A stretch of 64,000 nt of DNA, from contig CM070576.1 of the NCBI GenBank assembly GCA_036346355.1, positions 54,297,712 to 54,361,711 of the forward strand. The letters run 5' to 3'. Below are positions 21,859 through 32,639 of the stretch, one piece after another (positions within the stretch are counted from its first letter, which is position 1; each line of letters starts with the position of its first letter). Made by a program: the position numbers and the translations under genes. The notes under the pieces were generated by a model. The model was not told where the DNA came from, did not search any database, and saw nothing but the letters and a program-made list of their open reading frames with translations. This DNA is from Rhipidocladum racemiflorum. Lineage: Eukaryota > Streptophyta > Magnoliopsida > Poales > Poaceae.

Positions 21859-22138
21859 GCCTAGCCCCGAGGTTCAAGTGGGAAAAGGTCTAAGGAAGGC
21901 CTTCCTTGGGCCTACCGTTTCTACGAGCATGTCGGTTCTGCGGCGACAACCGCCGCGACCAACGAGCTATTAACCTTCTCCTGAACGAAGCTTGTTGTTC
22001 CAAATGCCGTGTTTCGAGCGAGCGGAAGTGGGCCCCTCTCATCGGTTCCTTCTCCCGGAAGCCTGAACTGTCCTTCCTGGGGAACCGCCTTTTCGGGCAG
22101 GACGGTTTCGATTTGCGTGCCCACGTGTCGTTTCCCGG

Positions 22139-25100
22139 ATGGCGAACGCCTCAACTGCCCTCTGTGCCTCTAGGGCTTCCTCGACCATAACGGTGGGAAG
22201 TCCTTTCGCTTCCCCATCTCCTGGAGGAGTTTTTAAACACTCGAAGAAAAAACCCTTAGACTCACTTGGCGTATTGCGATCATTTGCGTCTCACACTCCT
22301 CTCGCTTGGCGCTCATCCTTCTCCTTGATCATCTTCCTCATCCTCATGGCGAAGTTCGGCGCCAAAGAAGCTCGACAGCGCAGTGGAGGTCCTCGAGCTG
22401 GCGAAGTACCTCGACGCCGGTACATGGAGAGCCCATGGCGACGAAGAGAGCCCGCAATGAGGAGGGGAGATCGTCTCCACCGAGCTCTACGCCATGAACG
22501 GGCTCCGACGCCCGAAAGTGAGTTTGTTGAGGCCGCACTCGCCTCCTGCGAGTGCGAGATCGCCACCTCCATCCCAACTCCATTCTCATTATGGCCATCT
22601 TCACCCATCTCTGCGAAGGGTTCGTGGGCGCCGAGCCCACTCCCGCCTCTTCTTCCACTTCTACACCCTTTCTCGCATGCCAAGACGCCTTCGCAGCCTG
22701 GCCGCCTCTCATTTCCGCCTTCGACCTACCCGACCATATGAGTACCCGAGCTTCACGCTCAAGGACTCGGTGTCGGGTTGGGCCGACTCTTGGTTCTACT
22801 CGAGGAAAGGTATATGCACGCTTTCCTACTCCGGGCCAGAGGTCGCGCTGCCGAGACGCCCGACCGCCTGCGTGGAGCCCGAGGAGGAGAAGATCCTCAT
22901 GACGATCAACGAGCTCTCGTGCCTGGGCCGACCGGTCGGACGTTACCGGGACTACGCCAGGAACCGGATATCACCTCGGGAGGAGGGAGCATCCCTTCTT
23001 CAAGGTCGAGGGGTGGCAGGACATCACCCGGAGTCACGCCAGGTATGTCATCGCCCTCAATCTTCTTTTCCGAGCGAGAGGATGCCCCTTCTCACGACCT
23101 CTCCCTTGGCCGGTATGCAGCTCCGCCAGAGGACTGGTGGATGTGAGGGTGTCCGAGATGTTCGGCACCCTAAAGGCAAGGAAATCATCGAGGGCCGCCA
23201 GATCCCGAACAACATCCTTAACCGACCGAGGCGGTAAGTCCCGACTTCGGACTTCTTTCAAGCTTTTGTCCGGACAGGTTTCACGGGCCTTCCGACCTCA
23301 TTCGAAGTTTTTCTTTTTCAACAGGAGAAGGTTGCCTCGAAGTCGCCGTGTCCCGGTGGGATCGCGATTGGCGGGTCGAAAGACCAAGGGACAAAGCGGT
23401 CGCAAGCGCCGCGGCCGATCTCCGTCGGCCACGCCGCCCTCGCCAGCAAGACACGCAGCGCCCCGCCGACGACCGCTCACCCCGCCAAAGACTTGGAGTA
23501 TGCGGACCGGCAGGAGGTGAGTGAACTGAGATTGTGGATGGACGAGTACACCCGAAACAATCCCGAGCTGATGGCTCGTTTGCGCCAGCTTGCTGCGCGG
23601 GCGAAGAAGGAGGCCGCAGCCGCGGCCGGTCCAGCGCGGAAGGTCGAGCTGGAGGGCCAGATCGCGGCCCTTCAGGCGGAGCTCGCGCGGGTGAGCTCGA
23701 GCTCGGCTCCCGGGGACCACGAGGAGGAGAAAGACGAGCTGGACCCCGCGCCCTTGGTCCCGAGGTCCCGCAGGTCGTCCGCCACGCCTCAACCGCGCCC
23801 AACGCCGACCGTCTCCGAGGTCGGCTTGGAGGAGGTCGACCTTCTGGCCGCCAGGGGCCGACAAGGCGCTGAGGACATGGCCGCCTCCTGGCCCGCGCCG
23901 AGCTCACTAGCGGACGCCGAGCAAGGTCGATCTCCTACTCCCTCTTGTTTGTCTCTTTCTCCCAAGACCATACTAACCCCACATCGTCTATAGTGGGGGT
24001 GGCAGTTGGTGCGGAGTTATGGGATTTCGAAGCGATGGCTGACGATATTCTTGACTTCGTGCTAGAGAGGGAGCTAGCCCGGGCTGCCGAGGTCGTCATG
24101 GGCGACGAGGCCGAAGTGGGAGCCGAGGCCGCGAGGCCCAGCCCCACTGCCGGTGCGACGACGCCGAGGTGGGGGAGTCTGTTGTCGCGTGAGCCCCGGA
24201 CCGGAGGTCGTGTCTCGAAGAGGAGGCACGGAGGAAGATCGCGCCGCCGATGCCCGGCCGCGGCGGAGGGCATCCCCACATCATAGTTGTGGAGGATGAC
24301 GGCCCGGGAGTCTCGATGGTGGTGAGCAGGCCCCGAAACTTCCGCGCCAGCGACATCATCACCGCGACTCTTCAGAGATCGCCGAGGCCTCTCCTCGGGC
24401 TTATGACGCCACGCTGGCCCAGCCACGCCGGCGTCAGGGGACCCCAATCCTGGCGGGAGCTCGTCCGACGAGGAAGAGCCGGCTACCCCGCTGGGTGGGG
24501 AGACGAGCCCGACCACCGTAGGCGAGCCGGGGCAGCTTCCAGACGAAGGGAATCTGCCGGGCGCCGAGGCTGCTCGGCCGAGACCGACCTCCCGCCGCCG
24601 ACTTCGGTGCCCCTGCTGATCCCAAGGCTGGGACGCTGCACAGCCCAAGGGCCTGATATCGACCAGTGTCCGGTTGCTCCCATGGCCGTAGACGCCGAAG
24701 GGTGGAGCCCTGGCCGAGGAGGCGAGCCCTGGCCGAGGAGGCGGAGCTCCCGGCGCAACTCTGCCGGGAGGAAGAAGAGCGGAGGTGATCCTTGCTCTCG
24801 AGGCCGTCCCTCTCCAGAGGCGGAGGTCGCCCCCAGGGCAAAAGTCCATCGCCGAGGGCAGGGAGCTCGGGCTCAAGCCCCGAGCCCGATCAAGGAGAAG
24901 GGACTAAGGCGGGGATCCCTTGCCCGCCTAACAAGGTGGAGGACCTCACGAGTTGTTCCATCAGTGGAGACCCGACTTTTTGGGTAAGTACTCGGCTTTT
25001 GTACTTTTACCAAGAGCTTTGATTACGACCTGAAAATGCCTGCTTCGGCAGTCCGGAATCCACCATGAAGGACTTCCATGCCGCGACCGTCGCCGAAGTT

Positions 25101-25464
25101 GTCGCGAAGCACCAAGCCGAGCAGACGCCAAGATGCGAGCTCGAGCGCCGGGTTGCCGAGCCGACATCTTCCGAGGCCGAGATCCGGCGGAAGGTGGAGG
25201 AGTCCGTGCACGAAGCTTCAGGAGCGCCGACCGAGCGAGCAAGCAAGGTCGAACCTGGAAGCCACGGTGGCGACCTTACGCGCGGCGCTCGAAGCGCCGA
25301 AAGGACAATCGACCAAAGAACGGGAGGAGTCCAGGCGACTTCGTCAAGCGGCAAGCGAAGGTCGGGAAGCTCGCCGGCGGGTGCTCGACCTTGAGTCCGA
25401 GCTTGACTCGGTGCGGGACGAGCTCGTCGCTTTGCAGGACGAGAAGCGTGCCGGGCTCCTGTAA
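22139..25464 (+). pseudogene. Antisense extra ORF of the Tat element (Transposase_28-like plus coiled coil)
   Basis: Runs opposite to gag-pol. In shifting frames it reads TELYAMNGLRRPK (near 22475), MAIFTHLCEGFVG (near 22590) and SFTLKDSVSGWADSWFY (near 22750-22800). These are typical of the plant 'putative gypsy type transposon' domain (Pfam Transposase_28). Downstream is a long Ala/Glu/Arg-rich part with coiled-coil heptads (RKVELEGQIAALQAELARV near 23640; LDLESELDSVRDELVALQDE near 25390) ending at a stop at 25464. Several frameshifts prevent a single ORF. The function of this protein in Tat elements is unknown to me. Confidence 0.65.
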
Positions 25465-25633
25465 TTTTCTTTTTCCTGTCTTTACCTGTAAAAAACTTAA
25501 GGGAAAAAAACCGCCCAGTTGAACATAGAAAGAGCGTTATTTTTAATGGACGTTTTTTGTTTTTCTCCGAGATGACAACGATTTGTTTCGTGCCGTGGTC
25601 TTACGCGACTTAGCAGTCAATCGTACGAGGAAA

Positions 25634-25738
25634 TGACTATCTCGCGCGAAAGTTGCACGAGGTCGAGGTGACCATCTCGCGCGAAAGTTGCACGAGGTCG
25701 AGGTGACCATCTCGCGCGAAAGTTGCACGAGGTCGAGG
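25634..25738. repeat. Three tandem 35-bp units
   Basis: Units at 25634-25668, 25669-25703 and 25704-25738, each containing ATCTCGCGCGAAAGTTGCAC followed by GAGGTCGAGG. The first has one C-to-T difference; the others are identical. They lie in the non-coding stretch between the antisense ORF and the end of pol, where transcripts from the two strands converge. Confidence 0.92.
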
Positions 25739-26129
25739 TCGTGGCCACATGGTACCTCTATAGCCCCCCGCCGCCAACGGAGGTCGTGGGCGTAGACTGC
25801 GAGCACGACCTCGTTGGCGGAGTAGAATTCTGCGGAGACCGTGTGGCCCTTAGGGTTACGGTGCGTTGACGCCGCCCACCGGCCGACCTGAGCTCGGAAC
25901 CGTTCAGAAGGGTGTCCTGTGCGAATCTTTACTTGCGGCGGAGGTCTACCGCGAAAAAAGATGGTCGTCTTACGAGGAAGGAAGCCCTCGAGGTCGAGCT
26001 TTTGTCGTACGGTGTTTTGCCCCAACGACCGACCTGCCCCTGACACTTTGTCTGGGTCGAGCTTAATCGTAGAATGGGGAAAGAGAGAGAGAGAATGGGA
26101 GGGTAAGGTGACAAAGTTTATTAAAAGGT

Positions 26130-29100
26130 AAAAGCGGGTGAGGTTAGACATGGAACTTACGCAGTTGGTCGATGTTCCAAGTACTAGCTAGTTCTCGACC
26201 ATCTTCCATTGCAAGGCGGACAGCCCCCGGGCGTGCTGTTGAGACGACCGTGTAAGGACCTTCCCATCTTGGCGTTAGCTTGTTGGCTTTTGACAGTCTT
26301 GGACCCGTCGCGAACGAGGTCGCCGACGTGTAAGGTCCTTGGTCGCACCGATTTAGCGGCGTGCTGCGAAGAGCTTGCAGTAAACCGCGGATCGCAACAG
26401 AGCCCGTTCACGAAGTCGCCTCCGCAAGGTCGAGGTCGAAGGCGTTCGCCTTCTGCGTCGATGTTATCGGCCAGGTTCACCCTCGGGGATCCTAGGACAA
26501 CCTCGGCGGTAGGACAGCTTCCGCGCCATATACGAGCCGAAGGGGTCTCCCAGTGGCTCGGCTCGTCGTGGTGCGGATCGACCAGAGGACGGGGTAGCTT
26601 CGTCCACCCAGGCTGACCATGCCTATCGAGGCTCTTGAAGACTCTCTTCTTGATTCCTTGGACGATCTGCCTGCTCGCACGCTCGGCCGCCCCATTGCTC
26701 GTGGGTGGGCCACAGATGCGAAGCATATCTTGGTCCCGACCTCCTCGCACAATAAGCACGAAACACCTCGCTCGTGAACCGAGTGCCGTTGTCGGTAATG
26801 AGGCGACTTAACGCCAAAGCGGGTTACTACATTATTGCGGAAGAACCTTTTAGCCGCTGTGCCGAGATGGTTGATATAGGCTCGGCCTCGATCCATTTAG
26901 TGAAGGTGTCGATTGCGATTTAACAGTGTATTTACAACCCCTCCTTCCTGGAAATGGACCGAGTATGTCGATGCCCCAAACCGAGAACGGCCAGGTTAGC
27001 GGCATGGTCTCAGAAGCGCGTATGCTTACCGATGGACCTTCCGAGCATGGAAGCGGCAAGATCGGGCAGGAGGTTACTATTGAGCGTCGTCGGCCAGGGC
27101 CGTCGGCCAATAGTAACCCAATCGGAAGGCTTTGCTCACCAAGGTCCTAAAGGACGAGTGAGCTCCACACATCCGTCATGGATATCCTTGAGGAGATATT
27201 TGCCTTCCTCTTGGGTGATGCACTTGGAGAGGACGCCAAGCGCGCTTTGCGGTATAAGAGACCCTCGACCATTTTATAGGTCGAGGAGCGCCTCACTAGC
27301 CGGGATTTCTCGGCTTCCTCCTCGGCAAAGGTCCGTGCACGAAGTATTGGATGAATGGCGTCATCCATCAAGGCCCTCTGCTCGAGGAAGGAGACGGTAC
27401 CACCCGTCTCGGTTGCCTCTTCCCGGGGATGGAGGGCTTATAGAGGTGCTCGATGAGCACCTACCGAGCGAAACCGGGCGGAACCGACCTTTGATAGATG
27501 GTCGGCCAGGGCATTGTCCTTCACGAGGATGTATAGTACTTCGAAGTTTCAAGTACTTTTCCATCTTCCTTACTTCAGCCAGTAAAGCGCCATTGAGTCA
27601 TCGAACACCGATACTCCTTGTTAACCTGGTTGGCGACCACCGCGAGTCGCCCTTCGCTTAGTCGTTGGACTCGAGCGCTTTGCATGCCCGGCCTGGCTAG
27701 CGGACCTTCGTATTCGCTGCGTTGTTTGTTGCGCCGAAGTGCGCTTGGAGGCGTCTGGATCCGCTCCCCTGAGGGGATTCGAGGACCACTCCACCCCGAG
27801 CAATCGTAAGCTCGGATCCGTCGAAGTGCATGACCCAGCCGACCGTGCTCGGCCTGGTTGGAGTTCGGGTTCGGCGGGGCGGGGTTTGTCCATTCGGCTA
27901 GGAAGTCCGCTAGGACCTGAGATTTGATCGCGGTTACGCCGAGAATTCGATCTCGACCGGGCGAGCTCCATGGCCCATTTTGCGATCCGCCCGCTTGCGT
28001 CTGATTCCCGAATTTCTCTCGTGGGAAGTTGGTCGGGACTTGGATTTTGTGTGCCTGGAAGTAGTGTCTTAATTTCTTCGAGGCCACGAGGAGCGTATAA
28101 AGGAGTTTCTGGACCTCGGGGTACGCTCCTTTGGTCCGTGTAAGACCTTCGCTGACGTAGTAGATCGGGCGCTGCACCCCGTCCCGTTCTACTGTGATGA
28201 CGGCGCTTACTGCATGGGGTGTGGCGGCCAGGTAAAGCAAGAGGACCTCTCCTACTCTGGGCGTGGTCAAGACCGGGGGTCTTGACAAATATAGTTTAAG
28301 CTCTTTGAAAGAGCGGTCTGCTTCATCTGTCCAAGTGAAACCGTCGTGCTTCCGGAGCGCCTTGAAGAAAGGTAGGCCGCGTTCCCCGAGCCGCGAGATG
28401 AAACGACTTAAGGCCGCCATTCTCCTGGGCCAGGACTGGACCTCCCGAGTGGATGTCGGTGGTCGCATGTTCTCGATTGCTTCTATCTTCTCTTGGTTGG
28501 CCCCGATTCCTTGTGGGCCGATCATGTATCCTAGCACCTTGCAATCTTTGATCCCGAAAACACATTTTTCGGGTTTAACTTTATTCGATGCTTGTTGAGG
28601 TTATGAAAAGTCTCCTCTAGATCGGATACATGGTCGGAGGCCATTTTGCTCTTGACGACGACTATGTCGTCTACATACACTTCCGTGTTTCGACCTATTT
28701 GGTTCGAGAAGGTTTTCTCGCATAAGGCGCCGGAAGGTCGCTCCAGCGTTCCTTAGACCGAAGGACATGGTCGTAGCGTAGAATGTGCCAAACGGCGTGA
28801 TGAAGGAAGTTTTCTCCTCGTCGTCGGGCGATATGCCGATCTGGTGATAGCCTGAGTAGGCGCCCGTAAAGCTCATCGCCTCGGAGTCGGCCGTCGCGTC
28901 GACCAACCGGGTCTATCCGAGGTAGCGGGAAATTGTCCTTCGCATGCGGCATTCAGCCCCGTGATCGACACACATGCGCCACTTGCCTCCTTTCTTCATC
29001 ACGATGATCGGGTTGGCCAACCAATCGGAATGGTCGACCTCCCGAATGAAACCGCTTTGAGGAGCTTGTCCAGTTCCTCTCGATGATGGCTTGCTTCTCC

Positions 29101-31940
29101 GGGAGAAGCGCTGAGCTCTGCCGCCTGTGCTTTTGTCGTGCCGAATCGCTAGCTTTGTGCTCGACGACCTCCTTGGGACTCGGGCATGTCTGACGGTTCC
29201 CAGCGAACGTGTCCGCGCTTCTCGGAGGAAGGTCACGAGCTCGAGTTCCTATTTAGGATCTAGGAAGCCCCACGTGTACGACCTTGTCCGGCTTTGCGTC
29301 GCACAACGGATGGCCTTGGTTTCTCCCGGCTTGGAGGCTAGCCTTGGGCGGGGAACTCCTCGGCTCTTGCTCGGGCCCGCGTTGGGCGATTGACCGACCA
29401 TGTCCAACGCCTCTCGTCGCGATTCGAGCCGCTTTCGGGCTTCCTTGATCGTGATCACGCCGCGGCCGGGACCTTCAAGCATTGGTACCGTGATGAGTGG
29501 CGGCCATGAATTTGGCGAGCGCCGGTTGGCCCAGGATGGCGTTGTAAGTCGACTCGAAATCGACCACTTCGAGCGTGATTAGCTCCGCTCGGAAGTTGCT
29601 CGGATTGCCGAACGTTATCGGGCAGACGACCGCCGAGTGGCCTGACCGACGTTCGGTACTATCCGTAGAACGGGACCACCATGCTTTTGATCTTGGAGCG
29701 AGGATCCGCATTTCGTCCAAGACTTTGGCAGACATCAGTCCAGAGGAGCTCCCGCATCCACAAGGACCCGACCCATCTGCGGTGTTGCAGATTGTTGGGC
29801 TAACGACCAACGGAGCCTTTGGGGTTTCGTCATCCCCGAGGGCGATCGCCCTTGGAGAAGGTGATCGGCACTCGGACCACTTGAGTCTGGGCGGGAGGCT
29901 TCCCTTGAGTGACACGGAGTACTTCGCGCGGCCTCCTTCAACTCCCGACGCGACCCATAGGCGGCGGAGCCCCGAATATCACGGCGATGTGATTTCGGCT
30001 CTTGGTACTCCATGTCGGTGTCTTGCTCCTCGGCGGGCTTCTTGCCCTTGACGTCTCCTTCCATCTCGGGAGCGTGGGCATGGGATCCTTACCATTGTAG
30101 AATCGCTCCAGCGGGAGGCCCACGCTCGCAATTCAAGGTCATGCCCATGCGCCTGGTGGAAGCGGGCGAAATAGGCACTAGCCCGCGCGTTGGTTGCCGC
30201 GCTCTTGGTCGTCCGGTTACGCTCGTTGCTCGCTGAACCGGCCGACCCTTTCCTTCGGGCTCCTCCCTATACGATTGCGAGGTCGGCCGTTGTCTTTCGA
30301 TGGTCGCCACCATGCCGAGACGGAGGATTTTTCTTCTTTTGATTTTTTTCTCGATCGAGCTTACGCTCTTCGCTTGATGCCCCTTCGCCCCGGGCCGAGG
30401 GGCAGCTTTCCTCGCCTAGCAGCTTTCTTCCATTGACGGCCTCGTCGCGCTGGCGTAACGGCCACCATGCGAACAGCTGGCTATCGTGATGTCCGGTGGA
30501 TTTCGAGGTCTGAGTAAAGCGTCGTCTCGACCCCGAACTTGAAAGCCCGACGACCGCCTCATCCGAGATGCTCGGGATGGAATTGGCGACTTGCATGAAG
30601 CGCTGGATGAATGGCGCGAGGTTCGCCCTCAAATGCATGTCGACGCTCAAGGTCGCGCTCCTTCCCGGCGACGTAGCGACTCGGAAGTTGGCTCGGAGAG
30701 TCTTTGCCGGTGGGCCAGGACCGGATCGAGTTCTCCTTACGGTTGAATAGCCACGTCCGAGCCGCCCGGCCCAGATCAGGCGTAAAGTTGGCCATCACCC
30801 TTTCATCACCCCGGCAGCCTAAAATGGCCGTGGTGTAGATCGAGAGAAACTCGTCGGTTCTCGAGTCCCATCGAATCTCTCGATGTGACCCGGCTTAAAC
30901 CTTGTCGGCCAGGTCACTCGTCGCAATGATGTCGTGAACGCCCGCACCGAACACGGATCGTCAGGCGATCGCCACGAAGCGCGGGCGGTCGGGCGATCCC
31001 CACCACCGAGCCCGAGGTTAGTGGGCCCAGCGAGAGAAAATCTCCCTACGCTGTAGGATGGGAGTGGCCCGATGAGGAATGTTCGGCCCGGTTCTCGCCG
31101 TGGCTCGTGATTCCGCTGGTCCCGAGGGAGCCCCCGGGAATTGCTCCGGGTGCCCTCCCGAGCCCGGTCGCGTTCGCGCCAGTCACTCTGGGTGCGGCTG
31201 CGTGAGTCGTCGGGTGGTGGCGCTCGGACGCCCGGCGGCGGCGTTCCCAGGAATTGCTCTGGGCGCCCCTTTCCCGGGAGGCCTCCGCCGCCCTTATGTC
31301 TGTGGCGATTTCCTCGAGGTCGTCGGCCACGGCCGCGCCCATGGCTTCTAGGTCGACCTGCTCAGGAAACTCCCTGAGGTTGCGCACCACCGTGGCCAGG
31401 GCTTGAAGGCGTTCGCCGGGGAACGCGGGTGACGAGCTCGTTCGCCGTCGACGGGCTCCGAGTCCCGTGACGCTGCGGAAATTCTCACGAACCCGGCCCT
31501 GGTCTTATCGGTCCAGGCCACCTCGGACTTGCCGGGCGTAAGCCGTCGTCCGATTCAGGGATGCTGCAGGTGCTCTTTGGCCGCCAGAGCGGTGAAGACG
31601 CGCTTCACCGGGATTTGCTCGACATTTCCATCCTCCTCCGCAACGAAGACGTTACGGGATTGGACGGATCGCGAGGGGACATCACGGTGTCTCCCGTGAA
31701 GCGATCCTGGTCGAGCTCGTAGAGGTCGGGGATGTCAGACCATCGTAGAGCCCGTCGTACTCGCCGTCCGAGAGGGCGTCGAGCCGGAGCGAAAGAATCG
31801 CCCGGCAGCAGCCGCTTCCAGGGAAAAGCTCCGGAACCGTCATGATTCTTAATGCGGCGACGCCGCCGCCCCATTGTCGAAGAATCGCTTGTCCTCTTCC
31901 CGATCTCGGGCGTAGGCCCCGGTGGTTCGGGATTCGACAT
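26130..31940 (-). pseudogene. gag-pol of the Tat gypsy element, frame-disrupted
   Basis: Read leftward on the minus strand. Gag capsid contains LAPFIQRFMQVANSIPSISD near 30560-30620. A protease-linked segment reads ITFGNPSNFRAELITLEVVD then NAILGQPALAKFMA near 29510-29620. Reverse transcriptase reads AYSGYHQIGISPDDEEKTSF, ITPFGTFYATTMSFGLRNAG and YVDD (28666-28677). The RT thumb/RNase H begins YMIGPQGIGANQEKIEAI near 28530 with GFTWTDEADRSFKELK. Integrase has WGIDILGPFP near 26955-26980 and ITDNGTRFTSEVFRAYCARR near 26750-26800. The C-terminus (WEGPY-like, then LGTS) ends near 26150. Most blocks need one or two frame changes, so the copy as read is not functional. Confidence 0.87.
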
Positions 31941-31970
31941 TCTCGGGATTCCTCACGAAAGGAAAGTCGG

Positions 31971-31988
31971 TCCCCACTGACGGCGCCA
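31971..31988 (-). other. Primer-binding site of the gypsy element
   Basis: On the minus strand, one base after the LTR end, the sequence TGGCGCCGTCAGTGGGGA matches the TGGCGCC-type primer-binding sites of Tat and Athila elements. It fixes the orientation of the element. Confidence 0.8.
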
Positions 31989-31989
31989 C

Positions 31990-32627
31990 TGTCGGCGATT
32001 GGGGAACAGGCCCCGCCGAGCTTACTTGTTGGTGGAGGGACCAGCTGTGACCCCTTCTTACGTGAGGGATTACTCGAGGAACGACTCACGATTTCAACGA
32101 GCGTGGACACGTTAGCTTTACCCCGGTTCGGGCCTCTCAGAAAGAGATAATAGCCCTACTCCAGCTCGTTTACTCTTGTAATGTGTCTGAGTCTTACAGT
32201 CTGTGCGTGGTATGTTGCTTTGTCCCCCTCATGATGGGGACGCTTTTATAGCTTACAAAGGATCGAACTCCACGACCCCACTACCCGCACGTTTGGACCT
32301 CGTCCAAACGTGGCAACCGGTGGATCCTATCTTTCCGCCACGCCCCACGGAAACGAACGGGCCAACGGAAGTTACGCTCGGGTGGTTATTCCCACCGACC
32401 CGAGACCACGTAAGGTCGGCCGATGGCCGACACCGAGCTTCGAATCGATCGAATACGTTGCATTCTTGGTCCCACCCGAGCCCGAGCTCGGAATCCACCG
32501 AATGCGTAGCCCTCCGAATTCTGATTAGACAATCCAGGGTAACGACCTCCTGGTAGCTCGGGCGGGAGCGAGCTTGGTCGTTGGTGGCATCCGAGGTAAT
32601 TTATGGAAATTACCCGACCCCCCGACA
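31990..32627 (-). repeat. 5' LTR of the gypsy element (right copy)
   Basis: 638 bp, the promoter-bearing LTR for gag-pol on the minus strand. It starts TGTCGGGGGGTCGGG on that strand and ends CGCCGACA, followed by the primer-binding site. Confidence 0.92.
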
Positions 32628-32639
32628 AAAAGGGATGGA

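Larger units (their letters stand above)
21222..32627 (-). mobile_element. Ty3/gypsy retrotransposon, Tat (RIRE2/Grande-like) lineage
   Basis: An 11.4-kb element inserted in Copia-3. LTRs are 21222-21858 and 31990-32627; the exact duplication AAAAG is at 21217-21221 and 32628-32632. The minus strand is the coding direction: a primer-binding site follows the right LTR, then gag, protease, RT, RNase H and integrase run leftward. The region between integrase and the left LTR holds an extra ORF on the opposite strand, a trait of the Tat lineage. The internal DNA is GC-rich and full of small frameshifts. Confidence 0.93.

Noticed and set aside
22139..25464. Host gene(s) encoded by the long GC-rich plus-strand ORFs
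   Set aside because: The region is wholly inside a gypsy element with perfect target duplication, and the motifs match the Tat antisense ORF.
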